A program made the translations under genes and the position numbers. DNA of 50,258 nucleotides from Sporothrix humicola. Taxonomy: Eukaryota; Ascomycota; Sordariomycetes; Ophiostomatales; Ophiostomataceae. How positions within the stretch are numbered: the first letter of the stretch is position 1; each line of letters begins with the position of its first letter. A model generated the notes under the pieces. The model searched no databases. It saw only the letters and a program-made list of their open reading frames with translations, and was not told where the DNA came from. Shown here in pieces: positions 32,167-42,856 of this stretch. The stretch covers positions 1-50,258 of the forward strand of contig WNYE01000147.1 of assembly GCA_021396245.1 (NCBI GenBank), written 5' to 3'.

Positions 32167-34572
32167 TACATCAGGACAAAAAAGGGGCCAGGACGGCATC
32201 GGATATGTTATCTTGATCAGCACTACGGAGTACACGCAGAGGTATAAAGTGTATCTATCTTATTGTTTAGACGCACACGTTTAAAGACATTCTTTGTGCG
32301 ACATAAAAAAAGCGGACCGTTTAAGTGGAAACCGCACTCTCCATTCACTTGTCACCTACCCTGCTGTACGGAGTACACTGACATTGTTGTCCTGTGCTAT
32401 TTGATTGAAACAATATGGTATATCTCGAGCGAAGGCACCGGTCGGCTGGGGCTGCTTACCGCGAGTTCTTTCAACGTCCATACCAGGGTTTCTCTCTCAA
32501 AACTCAGTCGATGACACACTGTTCAGAACACAACGAATTGGCGCTGGAATATGCACATCATCCGCAGTGGCTGTCCAATCTGACATGACACTTGCAGCCA
32601 CTACTTTCTCCGCTCCACATGTTATTTGATTATCACAGTATAAAACCTCTTAGATGAATCCAAGTATCATCTTTACGCATTTAGTTTGCTCTGCAAAGGA
32701 TAAGTGACAGTCCTCCGGACGCCGTTCAGACTTCAGCAATGCCCATTCGTACCTCAACCTCAAATTCAGTAACGGACGAGTCCTTGCATTTCCCCAGATG
32801 CCGGTTGGAAGAGTCGGTCCGAGACGGCACGGTTGCAGCCCACTAGAGCCGATGCCGTTAGAGCATCTTGAGATGTCAAAACCCTGCAAGTTTTCTTTTC
32901 GAAGCAACGAGATGTCGCGTAGTCTAGGAACAATGTTAAGAAGCATCGATAATAATGTTTGGAAGTGTTAATACACCTTACTTCAGGATAATACGACTAA
33001 TAGCATTTTATTTTAAGGTGTACGCCGTATTTATGGCATACTCACAGGCACGGTAACCTTGAGCTTATGATATTCGTGTAATGTTTTGTCTTGCTATCCC
33101 TTACAATAGTCGTCTCTACAATGAAGAAGGGTGTTTTGACTCAACAAGCTGTCGTAAAAGAGACATTTGATACTGGTCTTACATGGCATCATCGGTCAAT
33201 GAGGTACGACAAAATGCGGCGTGATAAACACGAAGAACTTCGGACGGAGTAGTGTGTTGAATGGAATGTCATGCAGCATACGGAGTACTCCGTACTTAAA
33301 ATAATACTAACTTCACTGTGCCCAGCACGGGCTCCCTACGGAGTACACACGGCCATTTTAATTACACGATTTTGCCCAACCACGGGAAGAAGAGAGAAGT
33401 CTTCGTTCGCACGGAGTACTCTGGCCTGTCTTGTCGCTCTCCATAAATTGTAACAGCACGGAGTAAGGGTAAGTATAATATACTTGTACTCTGCGACGTA
33501 CGGTACTCCGTACAGAGTGAGATACTTGTACTGTGCGCACTCAATGTATGGAGTACATTAAGGAGACGCCGAAGTAGTACACAGAGGTAGTTTAGAGCTT
33601 ACTTACCGCCGGAGGCACAGATGAGTACTTTTATAATATATTTATGATGTACTTGTTTTGGTTTAAGACTGGAAGTATTACGGAGTACTTCGTGTACTAC
33701 TTATAGTTCCTGTATTAATCCGTACTGTGACAGATAAGACAGGGGTAGAGGTTTCGTTTTCGTATTTTGCCTCGGACCACCTTGCCTCAGCCTTTGTTGT
33801 AAAATTAACCCCACCGGTCATACAGTTGGCCAATCATGCTCGTCCTCACAGGAAAAATGGGGCTTAACAAAAATACACCCAATCACATCTTTTATCCACC
33901 GCCCCTGTACTTCATTTCCCCTTGCTTGATTTCACCACTCCGTTTAATAATTGGCTTGCTGCCTGTAGTTGTGTATACAGTACGAGGTACTTTGTACTTT
34001 CGTCCTTCATACGGAGTACATTCTTCCCTTGTTTTTGCGATGGCAAGTCTCGTAGCATTCTTTCCCCCTGCCCCCTCGTAAACCGCCCAAACAATTCCTG
34101 ATGGGCCCCCTCCCCCAAGATTTTCTCCCCAAGCCCCGTTTCCCACACACTCTCTCCCGCCTTTTCCATCGTCTCCTCTCCCCCATCCCCATCTCCTGTT
34201 TTCTCGTTTCCACTTAAACTTCTCCTTCTCAATCTCTGAAGAGTCAACCTCAGCACCTCACCCACTCCCTTTCACTCTTCTTCCACGCGTCGAATCGCCT
34301 TGTCCGATACATTTTCAATTATTACGTGCCAGCCATCATCTGAAATTAAATTCATATTGTCGCCCATCCGCTCATCCACGCTGCCGGCTTGGTGTTTTGG
34401 TTAACATCGAAAGAACACGCATACATGCTACCGCCACGTAGCTACGATACTTGCCGAACGAGCTCGCATCTCTAGTCAAAGTATCACGAACCAGTAGCGG
34501 TGCGAATCAAAGAACCCCGTCTTTTTACAACATCTCGTTCCGCACGTCACCCGGCTAGTGTTCGCCGCCGCC
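32167..34572. promoter_or_regulatory. Repeat-word-dense region upstream of the Zn2Cys6 factor
   Basis: 2.4 kb without a convincing gene. Eight exact TACGGAGTA/TACTCCGTA words lie at 32224, 32367, 33279, 33286, 33337, 33504, 33679 and 34010, with many one-mismatch forms (for example 33244, 33410, 33458, 33548). A near-repeat of 16 bp, ATACTTGTACT-TGCG, occurs at 33480 and 33522. A CCAATCA box is near 33830. From 34090 to 34290 the plus strand is strongly pyrimidine-rich, the likely leader of the transcription-factor gene. A 98-codon minus frame at 32650-32946 is not accepted. Confidence 0.55.
33279..33294. repeat. 16-bp perfect palindrome TACGGAGTACTCCGTA
   Basis: Two overlapping copies of the 9-bp word in opposite directions make a perfect palindrome. 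A site of this form could bind a dimeric protein or extrude a small cruciform. It lies about 1.3 kb upstream of the Zn2Cys6 gene. Confidence 0.9.
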
Positions 34573-37043
34573 ATGTCGACCGCCGTCAAGCGGGCGTGCG
34601 ACGCATGCCATCGCCGGAAAGTCAAGTGCGATGGTATTAATCCTTGCCGAAACTGCTCATCAGCCCAACTTTCCTGCACGTACAATGCCATTCCGCAAAA
34701 GAAAGGCCCGAAGGGATCTCGCGCAAAAGTCATCAGCGAGCTGCGCGAGAACCAGCGCCAATCAAGCCTCTCAGCCAAAATTCAAAACCGTATGAATGGT
34801 GGCAGCAACACAGCATCATCTACATTCACACCGACTCAAGGTCTTTTGACAAACGATATGGTCAAGACCTGCATTGATTTCTTTTTCACGCATCTATACT
34901 CGACCATGCCCATTTTGAATCGCCAGCGTGTCGAGCAAGATGCTATGTCTCTAGACACAACTCTGGACACATACTGTCTATTTTCCTCACTCTGCGCCTT
35001 CATGATGTTACAGCCCGGCATGCCCATGCCCACCACAGACCCCTATGGTCCCGATAGCATTCCCGGTGCATCCATCATCACGGCTACCCTGCTGCTCGAA
35101 GAGACTCTTCGAGTGCGAAAAGGTTATGACTACATGCAAAGCCCGACACACTACACCATCGCCACCAGCTATTTCCTCTTTGCCTGTCACTACGGACTCG
35201 ACTTGCAAGACAAAGCATGGTGCAACCTCCGTGAGGCAACCACGCTGGTGCACCTAGTCCGCTTGAACAGGGAAGAAGCATACCAGGCTTGGGACAGGGT
35301 GGATGCCACACGGCGGCGGCGTTTGTACTGGCTACTATATATCGCTGAGCGTTCTTATGCCCTACAGCACGATCGTCCTTTATCTCTAAAAGCGGTTATC
35401 GACCTTCCCACGCCTACCGACGACCCCAGTGATCCTCTTTCTGGCCAGCTTGTTGGCTTCTGTCGCCTAGCATCGCTGTTTCGGCCATTTGACGGTTCCT
35501 TTGTTGACAACTGGAACAACGTGCGGTCTAGTTGCACACCCTCGCACGTGGCTAGTCTTCAAAAACAGCAAAACGATACTGCCAGTGCTCTGGCCCATGC
35601 AGACCCGCAACTTGGTGATGTTGTTCGCAACCAGCAGTGGCTTCAGGGCCTTGCCTGGCAGGTTAAATTGGCCAAAGGAACCAACAGCACTGCCGGGAAC
35701 GACGCGCCGGGATACCAATATTCAATGTTGGATATCTCCCGTGAGGTGGTTCCCATGGCTGCATCTTTCTCGAATCAGGGTTCTTCTGAACTGCTGCACT
35801 CTGGGCTGGTAAGTTAAACGCTTCAGTGTAGAGAGCTCGCTATCCACGGCTCGCAAATAAAGTCGTCCTCTAACCGCCTGTTCTCGCTCAGATTGAATCT
35901 CTCATCACTATCACAGATGATCTTTCAGGCGTGCTCGCTACTATGCCTTCGTCTGGAAACCCCTTCACGGCCAGCCCGCGTGACCACATGCATCAACTCG
36001 CCAATATCTTGGCTATGCTTCGTATTGGTGAGCATCGTTTCGCTCCGCTTCTACTCGTCAAGGTCCACGAGGTTTTACCTCGGTTGGCCAACCCAATGCT
36101 ACAATCTCCACCTGAGACCGCATGCGATATCGATATTTTCGATGGGTTTGGCAGCGCAGGCATGGTCCCACAGCAGTACCTCCAGCTGGACGACTTTAAG
36201 ACGGAGGCCACCAATCCAATTGGTGGTGCCCATTCTATGCAAGACGTCCATTCTCCATTTGTGTCATCACCTCCGATCCTTTCGCCTGGCATGGAGTTTC
36301 CCCACGGCATTAATACCGATTTCAATCCCATCGCCAATATTGTCATGCATTCACAGCCATCCGTGAACAACGGCGCATCGACAGCATCCCCAGGACCACA
36401 AATATCTGGCAACCAGCACCAAATTTCACAAACTACGCAGGTACACCAACAAGTCCATCTGCCTCAACAATTTACTCGGGACCAACAGCAGCCACAACCG
36501 CAACAAACCCAACAAGCACAACAGACACCCCATCTGCATCAAGTTTCAATCCACCATCTCCAGCATCAGCATCTTCACCACCAACAACATCACCAACCGG
36601 CTTCTCAAAGCTCGCAACAATCTATAACTAATTCACAATTTCCGCAGCAACCACAGCCGCCAAATCGAGCAATGCCTTTGGTGCACAGTCTTGGCGGGAA
36701 TCTCCCTATCTCACCCCGTCTAAGTGTTGATATTAATCAATCCTCGATAATGAATGGTAGTGGTCAGGCCATAGACCAAGCTCAGAGCATGTCTAGTATG
36801 ATGGGAAACCAAGTCTTTGTTGACGTGCTGAGCGGCATGGGCCAGAATCCGCACTCTACTGGTTTGGATGTTGGGCCTCAATCCCAGTCATCTTCGGGCT
36901 TCGGTTTAGCCACGCCCGGACAGCAAATACGAACAGTCGGTGACTTTCAAGCTCTTCAGCGTGCAAACTCGGATATCGGCCCTCTTAATACCATCGTTAT
37001 AAACGATGTAGGGGGGGGACTAGGGTTTGGTTCACTGAGATGA
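34573..37043 (+). CDS. Zn2Cys6 transcription factor with fungal_trans domain, two exons
   Basis: Nuclear DNA-binding regulator. Exons: 34573-35808 and 35892-37043 (donor GTAAGT, acceptor CTCAG, phase 0), 795 residues. The zinc cluster is complete: Cys 9, 12, 19, 25, 28 and 35 (C-x2-C-x6-C-x5-C-x2-C-x6-C), followed by the linker QKKGPKGSRAKVISELRENQ. Residues about 95-330 resemble the fungal-specific regulatory domain (TCIDFFFTHLYSTMPILNRQ, RRRRLYWLLYIAERSYALQ). The C-terminal part has a Gln/His-rich stretch at about 590-675, a likely activation or aggregation-prone region whose length may vary. The joined sequence GL-IESLITITDDLSGVLATMP confirms the splice. The class resembles sugar-utilisation regulators, but I cannot name the orthologue. 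Its upstream region is unusually rich in the TACGGAGTA word. Confidence 0.85.
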
Positions 37044-37754
37044 GTCGTTGGATCCTAACACAGTATCAATTGCTTCATTTGTCATGAATCTCCAGTCCTT
37101 CTCCTCGAAATCTGAGCGCATTCTCATTCTCATCCGCCATCGATCAAACCACGAACAGGTCGACGGCTTGTTTCATTTTGCCTTTTTGCCTTTTACCTGC
37201 CCTTCTCTCGCGCATTTTTGTTAGCGGTGTCTGATTTCATCTCGGTTATGTCGTGGAAAGTTTGTATTTACTGCGTTGTAAATAATCCATAGGGACAATC
37301 TTGCTCAATAAAAAAACAAAAAGAAAAGAAGAAGAAAAAAAAAACCAAGAAAAGTAGCCTACTTTTAGTATGATGTTGCAGGGTTTACTCATCTGAGTAT
37401 CTATTTGTATATTAACTGCCCCTTTGGATAGATTGCTCCACAATATTGTTGATATTTTAATATAACCTCTCTTTTGTTTCCATTCTTTGGTGATGATTTC
37501 ATATGGCTGTGATATGCGACGTATTTTGCCCGGACATTCAAACTACTGTGCCCGAAAAAAACCAAAAGGTCCCCCGATATACGTTTAAAGAAACTTCTGA
37601 ATTGACGCTGGCGTTGTACGATCACGTTATCAATAGGAGCACAATAAAAAGGGTAGTCACGCCCGAGAGTGTCTCGTAGTAAAAGCTCGCCAATCATGGT
37701 ATTCAATATTCAATACATCATCTACGGTTACCGACAACCACCTCGACTCCCGTC
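37044..37754. other. Convergent intergenic region, TF and kinesin
   Basis: Shared 3' flanks. A-rich at 37308-37345, AT-rich around 37440-37465. No gene seen. Confidence 0.5.
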
Positions 37755-40542
37755 TTACGAATCGTTGGCGCGTTCCTTCTGCCTTTTAGTTGGCCTTGCT
37801 GGTCCAATATGGGTATTGTAAACCTACATGATTTTGTTAGCTTGTGGTTAGGGCACTGCACTCAAGTATCGGTACCCATGCCATTACTCATACCTTTGTT
37901 GCAAATCGTAAGCTCGTCAGTGTTTCCTTGATATGTTGCTCAAGGGGACTGACCATAACAAACATCAACGTTTTGGAGTTCCCGCCAAGCGAGTACTGCA
38001 AGAGGTGAGTGAGTTTTGAATTTCGATAAGGGATGTGCGGTGCGCCACGACCGAGAGCCTCAATGACATCACCCAAGCAAGCCAGGCTCTTGTTGATGTT
38101 CTGTGTCTCTCTCTTGCGGTCACCCTCAGCGCCACTTTGCTTGAGGCGTTCCGAGCCAGCCAGATCAACCAGGTTCAATGTGCCTTGGCAACGCTCTCCC
38201 GTCACCTTGTTCTCACCCGCCAGCTTGAGGATGAAAATCGAGTGTGATCGTGATGAACGCTCGTTTGCTTTGGTAGCAGCAACAGAACGATTGCTCTGCG
38301 CTAGGTGTAGCATTGAGTTGACTTCCTCCGTTGAACCCAGCTGGACGGATTTGCAATTCAAGACGACTGTGGTCTTCCGAATCTCATCGTGTCTGATCTC
38401 CAGTCTTTTCCTTGGATCCTTTGTCCCGCCACAGCCAGAGCTAGAGAGTAGGTCGTGCAACTCTTCGTTGTACACTTCGACAAAACTTCCTTCCATCGTG
38501 TACGACCATTGCTTTTCCTCGAGCAGTTTTGCAGTGTCGTATATCATATGTGTTGCTCGAGAGATCATGCCATCGGCCGAAGACATTGTATACGTCTTTC
38601 CAGACCCCGTTTGCCCGTAGCAAAAAATGCATACGTTATAGCCATCAAGGGCGCTCTGGACGAGTTGTGATATCTCGCCGAAAACCTCTTCATTTCGAGC
38701 GCCCGGCTGGAAAACACGGTCAAATTCAAACGACGTTGTCCGTCGAGAAACGGCACCCAGGCTGTTCTTTTCCTCCAGGCCAGTGACATCAATTTGGGAC
38801 GAAGATGTCGTCGCATCTGGGAAGAGGATCTTCGCATCCGCTTCCTCCGCGGGCTCCAGCACTGGTCGAACGCGGCACATGACACGAATGTTTCCCTTCA
38901 GCTCTTGGTATTTGTTGAAGAGAATACGTCGTTCTGTCTCCTCTTTCATGAGTTTCTGTCTAGAGTCGTGTGCAGCTGCCAAGGCTTGCTGCATGCGGGT
39001 TTCCATTGCCGAAAACTGGTCGGACTGCTGTTTGCTGCCCGATTTGAGGAAATCTACCTGCGCTTGTACGACGCTGATTTTTTCGCTCAATTCGGCTTTT
39101 TCAGAGGAACAGTTGACCAGCTTTTCTTGTAGAGCAACTCTGAGGGACCGCTCTGTGTCGATACTGGATCGAAGGTCCTCCATTGCGGCGTGTAATTTCT
39201 GGAGCTCGCTCTCCTTGTCTTGCATCTTCCGTTGAAACTCAAGCTGTTCTGCCTGAAGACTTGTCCGAAGTGCTTGGGCCTCGTCGTGCGAACGAGAACG
39301 TTCTTTGGCCAGGTCGAAATTCAGCTGCCTTTCCATGGCACCTAGTGCCTCGTCGTGTTCTTTTTCCCGTCGTTGAATATCGTCCTGCCATGCTTTTCGC
39401 ATGTCCTGTAGTTCACGAGAGTGTTCACGAACCTGGTCATCCAGCTTGTAGGATTGCTCATGTCGTAATGTTTCCAGTGCAATCATGGCAGACTGAAGCT
39501 CCTGTCGAAGTGAGTCTATCTGGTTCTGATACACTGTATGCTTTTCCTCGAGCTGGTCTCTTTGCCGCTGAAGATCTTCCGCTGCAGGTACGTTTACGGT
39601 TAACATTCAGATAGCCATCAAACAAAGGTGAAAGGGCAAATCGATAAAGGCAGAAAGAATTTACCTCTTGATTTGGAAAGCTCCACCATCTTTTCAAGAG
39701 ATTTTCGTTCGACAAGAGACTCATTCATAACGTCTTTCAAACTGGAGAACTGAGATTCCACGTCTCGGAGACGCTCGTCGACGTCCAGCACTATAGGCGC
39801 AAAAGTTAATAATCCATATGTCGACTTAAACGAGGGAGATGTCCTTATACCATTGTGATGCATGCTGTGCGACAGCTTTCTCGTTTCGGAGTCCTCCGCA
39901 TTATATTTGCCCATAGCAGTCGCGGGCCTTCGATGATGTGAAATGGGGTGGTGTCTACCCGGTAGATGCTTTGGAGGAATGCGGCCGGCGCCACCGTCTA
40001 CACCCCGAGCAAGATGGCCGCCGCATGGGGCCAAGCTCGACATTGTGCGATTTGAGGCTCCGGTGTAGGATGTGGGTTTCGGGATCCCAATACTGTTCTG
40101 ATTCTGCCATAATTAATATGTTAACACAATGCCGTAAAAACCATATGGTATGCTTGACAGTTAAAAAAAAAAAAAGCAACATGCCTTAGACGCCAACGCG
40201 GTAATTGAGGCCGCCCTAATTGTACCAGTTGCTCCAGGAGAATTGGTAGCTGGCACAACGCCTCTAGTATCATACTCCCCAGCCCTCTCAGCCAGAGTTT
40301 GCCGTTTTGTCTCCGTTAGAGATTCTGTTACGAAAATAATCAGCCACGAGTTGATCTATACATCATAAGCCACTCCCACAAATTGCGCTCCTGGGATTAT
40401 CAACAAGTGTTTGCAGAGAAGCCTTACTCGAGATATCTTCGCCTGGGCGTTTCAAACCGGTAGAAGCCGCTGCTCGTGCCATAGTGGATGGTGGTCGGGA
40501 ATTATGCCGCGAGTCACCGAGCTCTTGTAAAGAAGAGGCCAT
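37755..40542 (-). CDS. klpA: Kinesin-14 (C-terminal motor, KlpA/Kar3 type), six exons
   Basis: Minus-end-directed microtubule motor of the spindle. Rebuilt exons: 40542-40428, 40324-40185, 40103-39851, 39790-39665, 39581-37894 and 37823-37755; 796 residues, every phase consistent. N-terminal disordered tail with SLTETKRQTLAERAGEY, coiled coil at about 160-440, then the kinesin-14 neck ELKGNIRVMCRVRP (about 436-449) and motor: P-loop GQTGSGKTYT (534), switch I NERSSRSHS (651), switch II DLAGSE (684). The short last exon supplies VYNTHIGPARPTKRQK, the expected tail; its intron has a CTAAC branch site. The second intron (40184-40104) appears to begin with GC instead of GT. The first exons carry no known domain and are less certain than the motor. 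Confidence 0.88.
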
Positions 40543-41429
40543 AGTAGTTCGAGGATATGGTATCCTCGAGCACCGGATGCTCTAATCATACAAATTAGCT
40601 TTGGCCCAGTCATCGATGAGATAGAAATAAATTGCAATGCGAGAGTAACACTGCTCGTACCATATTTTCATGGCCATCCATACTGAGAGGTTGCCTCTCT
40701 GGGCATACGTGACATAGGTCAACGAAACAATCGTAACAGAAAGGTCGCCGTGGCTGGTAGAAGTAACGGCCGGTAGGCCAATATCTCGAGTCAAAGAACA
40801 AGAACGCGCGTTGACAAGTCGGGATGTGCTGTGATATTCTGAAATGGGCTGATCAATTAGGTTGAACTCGATATTTTCTTCAAACACCATCGAAGAAGTG
40901 AAAGTGAAACCAAAGTAGGTTGCCCTCTTCAAAATAGCGATATAAACGAGGGGGAAATGGGTCAACTGGATGGATAGTGCAAGGGAACGATGAGAAGCGG
41001 GAGATTTAAAAGCAGAGAAACCACGAGTTTGGTATGGATACTATTTAGCATTGTTTACACTGCGCCCCTTCACCCTCGCAGTGGTATTGTGTATGTATCG
41101 CAAAGGACCACCGGTAGTGGCCTCTGATTGGGTCGAATTTCGGAATGTCTGGCCCTTTGTTTACTTCCAGTTGGGGTGCAACGCTAAACCTTATCGCATT
41201 GTTATCGATACGTACTTGTAACGCCACAGTTTTAATCTGTTGCCACAAAACACACCACAACTCCGTCATTGTGTGGATCCTGTGATAATCACGACAAACT
41301 CACCAGTTCTATCAGGCACCAAATACCCAAACAGTGACGCATTATTAGTTCGTACAACTGCAACCTAAAGTATTCTCACCGGCAACCAAGGCAAGTCAAG
41401 CTATCAACAACCACCCATAAACTTCAAAC
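40543..41429. promoter_or_regulatory. Divergent promoter region, kinesin-14 and LOA1-like genes
   Basis: About 890 bp. Minus-strand open frames of 60-127 codons are present but overlap each other and look non-coding. No clear regulatory motif. Confidence 0.4.
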
Positions 41430-42512
41430 ATGGAAAAATTTTCACAATTCCGTGACAAGGGTACGTTTGCACCCTACTTTGATCTATTGGCTTTCAGCTC
41501 ACTGGTTTTGCCAATGTGTATGCTATGAAACCATGAACTAATGCCTATATTGACATGTATAGGATCCGGGGTATCTCCCTTCATTCCGGTAAAGACACCA
41601 TCAACGACTTTGTCGACAATCCCTCGAGTCTTCCTCTTTGTCCTCCGCCTTGTCCCGTTTATTGCATACGGGGCAGTATATTTTCTCTTCCTACAACATT
41701 TACCGTTGCCGGCGGTGGCACGAAAACTTCTCCTATGGGCTATGATGGGGATTCCCGGGATATGGTGGGTGGACCTCCAGATCGACGGCGTCAAGCGTGG
41801 TCATCTTTCCCAGCAGCCCGCCTCAAGGGTACCGCATCCCGGGTCTGTCATCGCCGCCAGCTTCACCTCTCCCATCGATGCGCTGTACCTCGCTGCAGTA
41901 TTCAATCCCATTTTCACGATATCATATCCAGACACACGGAAGGTGCGGCATGTTTCTCTCTTGCAGGCCACATTACATGCCCTGAGCCCAGTTCAGCTAC
42001 TCTCCCCCGCTAAAATTGGGACTGGAGAAAGCATGACGGAGGTGTGCACTCTTCTCGATGCACACCCTGACCGCATCATAGTTGTGTTCCCAGAATGCAG
42101 TACTACAAATGGCAAAGGAGTTTTGCCATTCAGCCCTTCTCTCCTTACCACACCCTCAGCCAATAAAATATTTCCCGTCAGCCTACGCTATACACCACCA
42201 GATATCACCACCCCAGTACCGGAAGCCTGGACAGCATTTCTTTGGAAACTTCTCAGCCGGCCAACACACTGTATCCGTGTTCGCATTGCCGACGGTGTTT
42301 TAAACGAGAACTTTGACTGTTTGGAAGCAACCAGCCCATCCAGGGATAACGCTCCGAGAGATGAGACCAATTTAACTGCTGGCGAACAACATGTGCTTGA
42401 TCGTGTGGCGGAGTCTTTGGCCAGATTGGGCCGTAATAAGAGAGTAGGATTAACTCTAGAAGATAAAAAGGCGTTTGTTCAAGCCTGGGGAAAGCCAAAG
42501 GGGCGTCATTGA
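41430..42512 (+). CDS. LOA1/Vps66-like lysophospholipid acyltransferase, two exons
   Basis: Predicted ER or lipid-droplet acyltransferase of the PlsC superfamily, like yeast Loa1/Vps66, which acylates lysophosphatidic acid and affects lipid droplets. Exons: 41430-41460 (31 nt) and 41563-42512, 326 residues; donor GTACGT, branch CTAAT, acceptor TATAG. The spliced start MEKFSQFRDKGSGVSPFIPV is the family's usual one. A hydrophobic segment lies at about 28-72 (VFLFVLRLVPFIAYGAVYFL and following). The block-1 region reads IAASFTSPIDALYL, where the canonical His of HX4D is Phe; the block-3 region is VVFPECSTTNGKGVLPF, where FPEGTTT is usual. Whether these changes are general to the family I cannot say. 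Confidence 0.8.
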
Positions 42513-42856
42513 TGGTATATTTTAAGACATCTATTGTCATTGCACCTTGGTACGTCATGGTGTCAGTCGTTTATCATTTACTCACTATGGAATGCTCCAG
42601 GCGAGGGAGAAAAGAAATTTTTTTTGGTCCTTTGGATATTATTGTCGCTGCTGAGCTATGCTTAGAGTGTGACGCTTGAAAATGACGCTTGACGGTGCAA
42701 CAGGAAGCCGGTTCATAAGGTTTATCTATTTCCATGAGATATATTTAAGTCCAGAGCTACCAGTTCGATTTTGCTAAACGAGCGAGGCTCTAGAGACCAG
42801 ACATCCGTCTCCAAAAGAATCGCAAAATGAGGCCATTCCACTGTGCCAACCACGTA
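42513..42856. other. Convergent spacer, LOA1-like and ILV3
   Basis: 344 bp of shared 3' flank. Nothing recognised apart from short T-runs near 42618. Confidence 0.5.

Noticed and set aside
32650..32946. 98-codon minus-strand gene
   Set aside because: No family resemblance and it lies in repeat-word-rich promoter DNA.
31393..37043. Secondary-metabolite cluster (thioesterase plus Zn2Cys6 factor)
   Set aside because: No synthase, terpene cyclase, P450 or exporter is present; neighbours are housekeeping genes.
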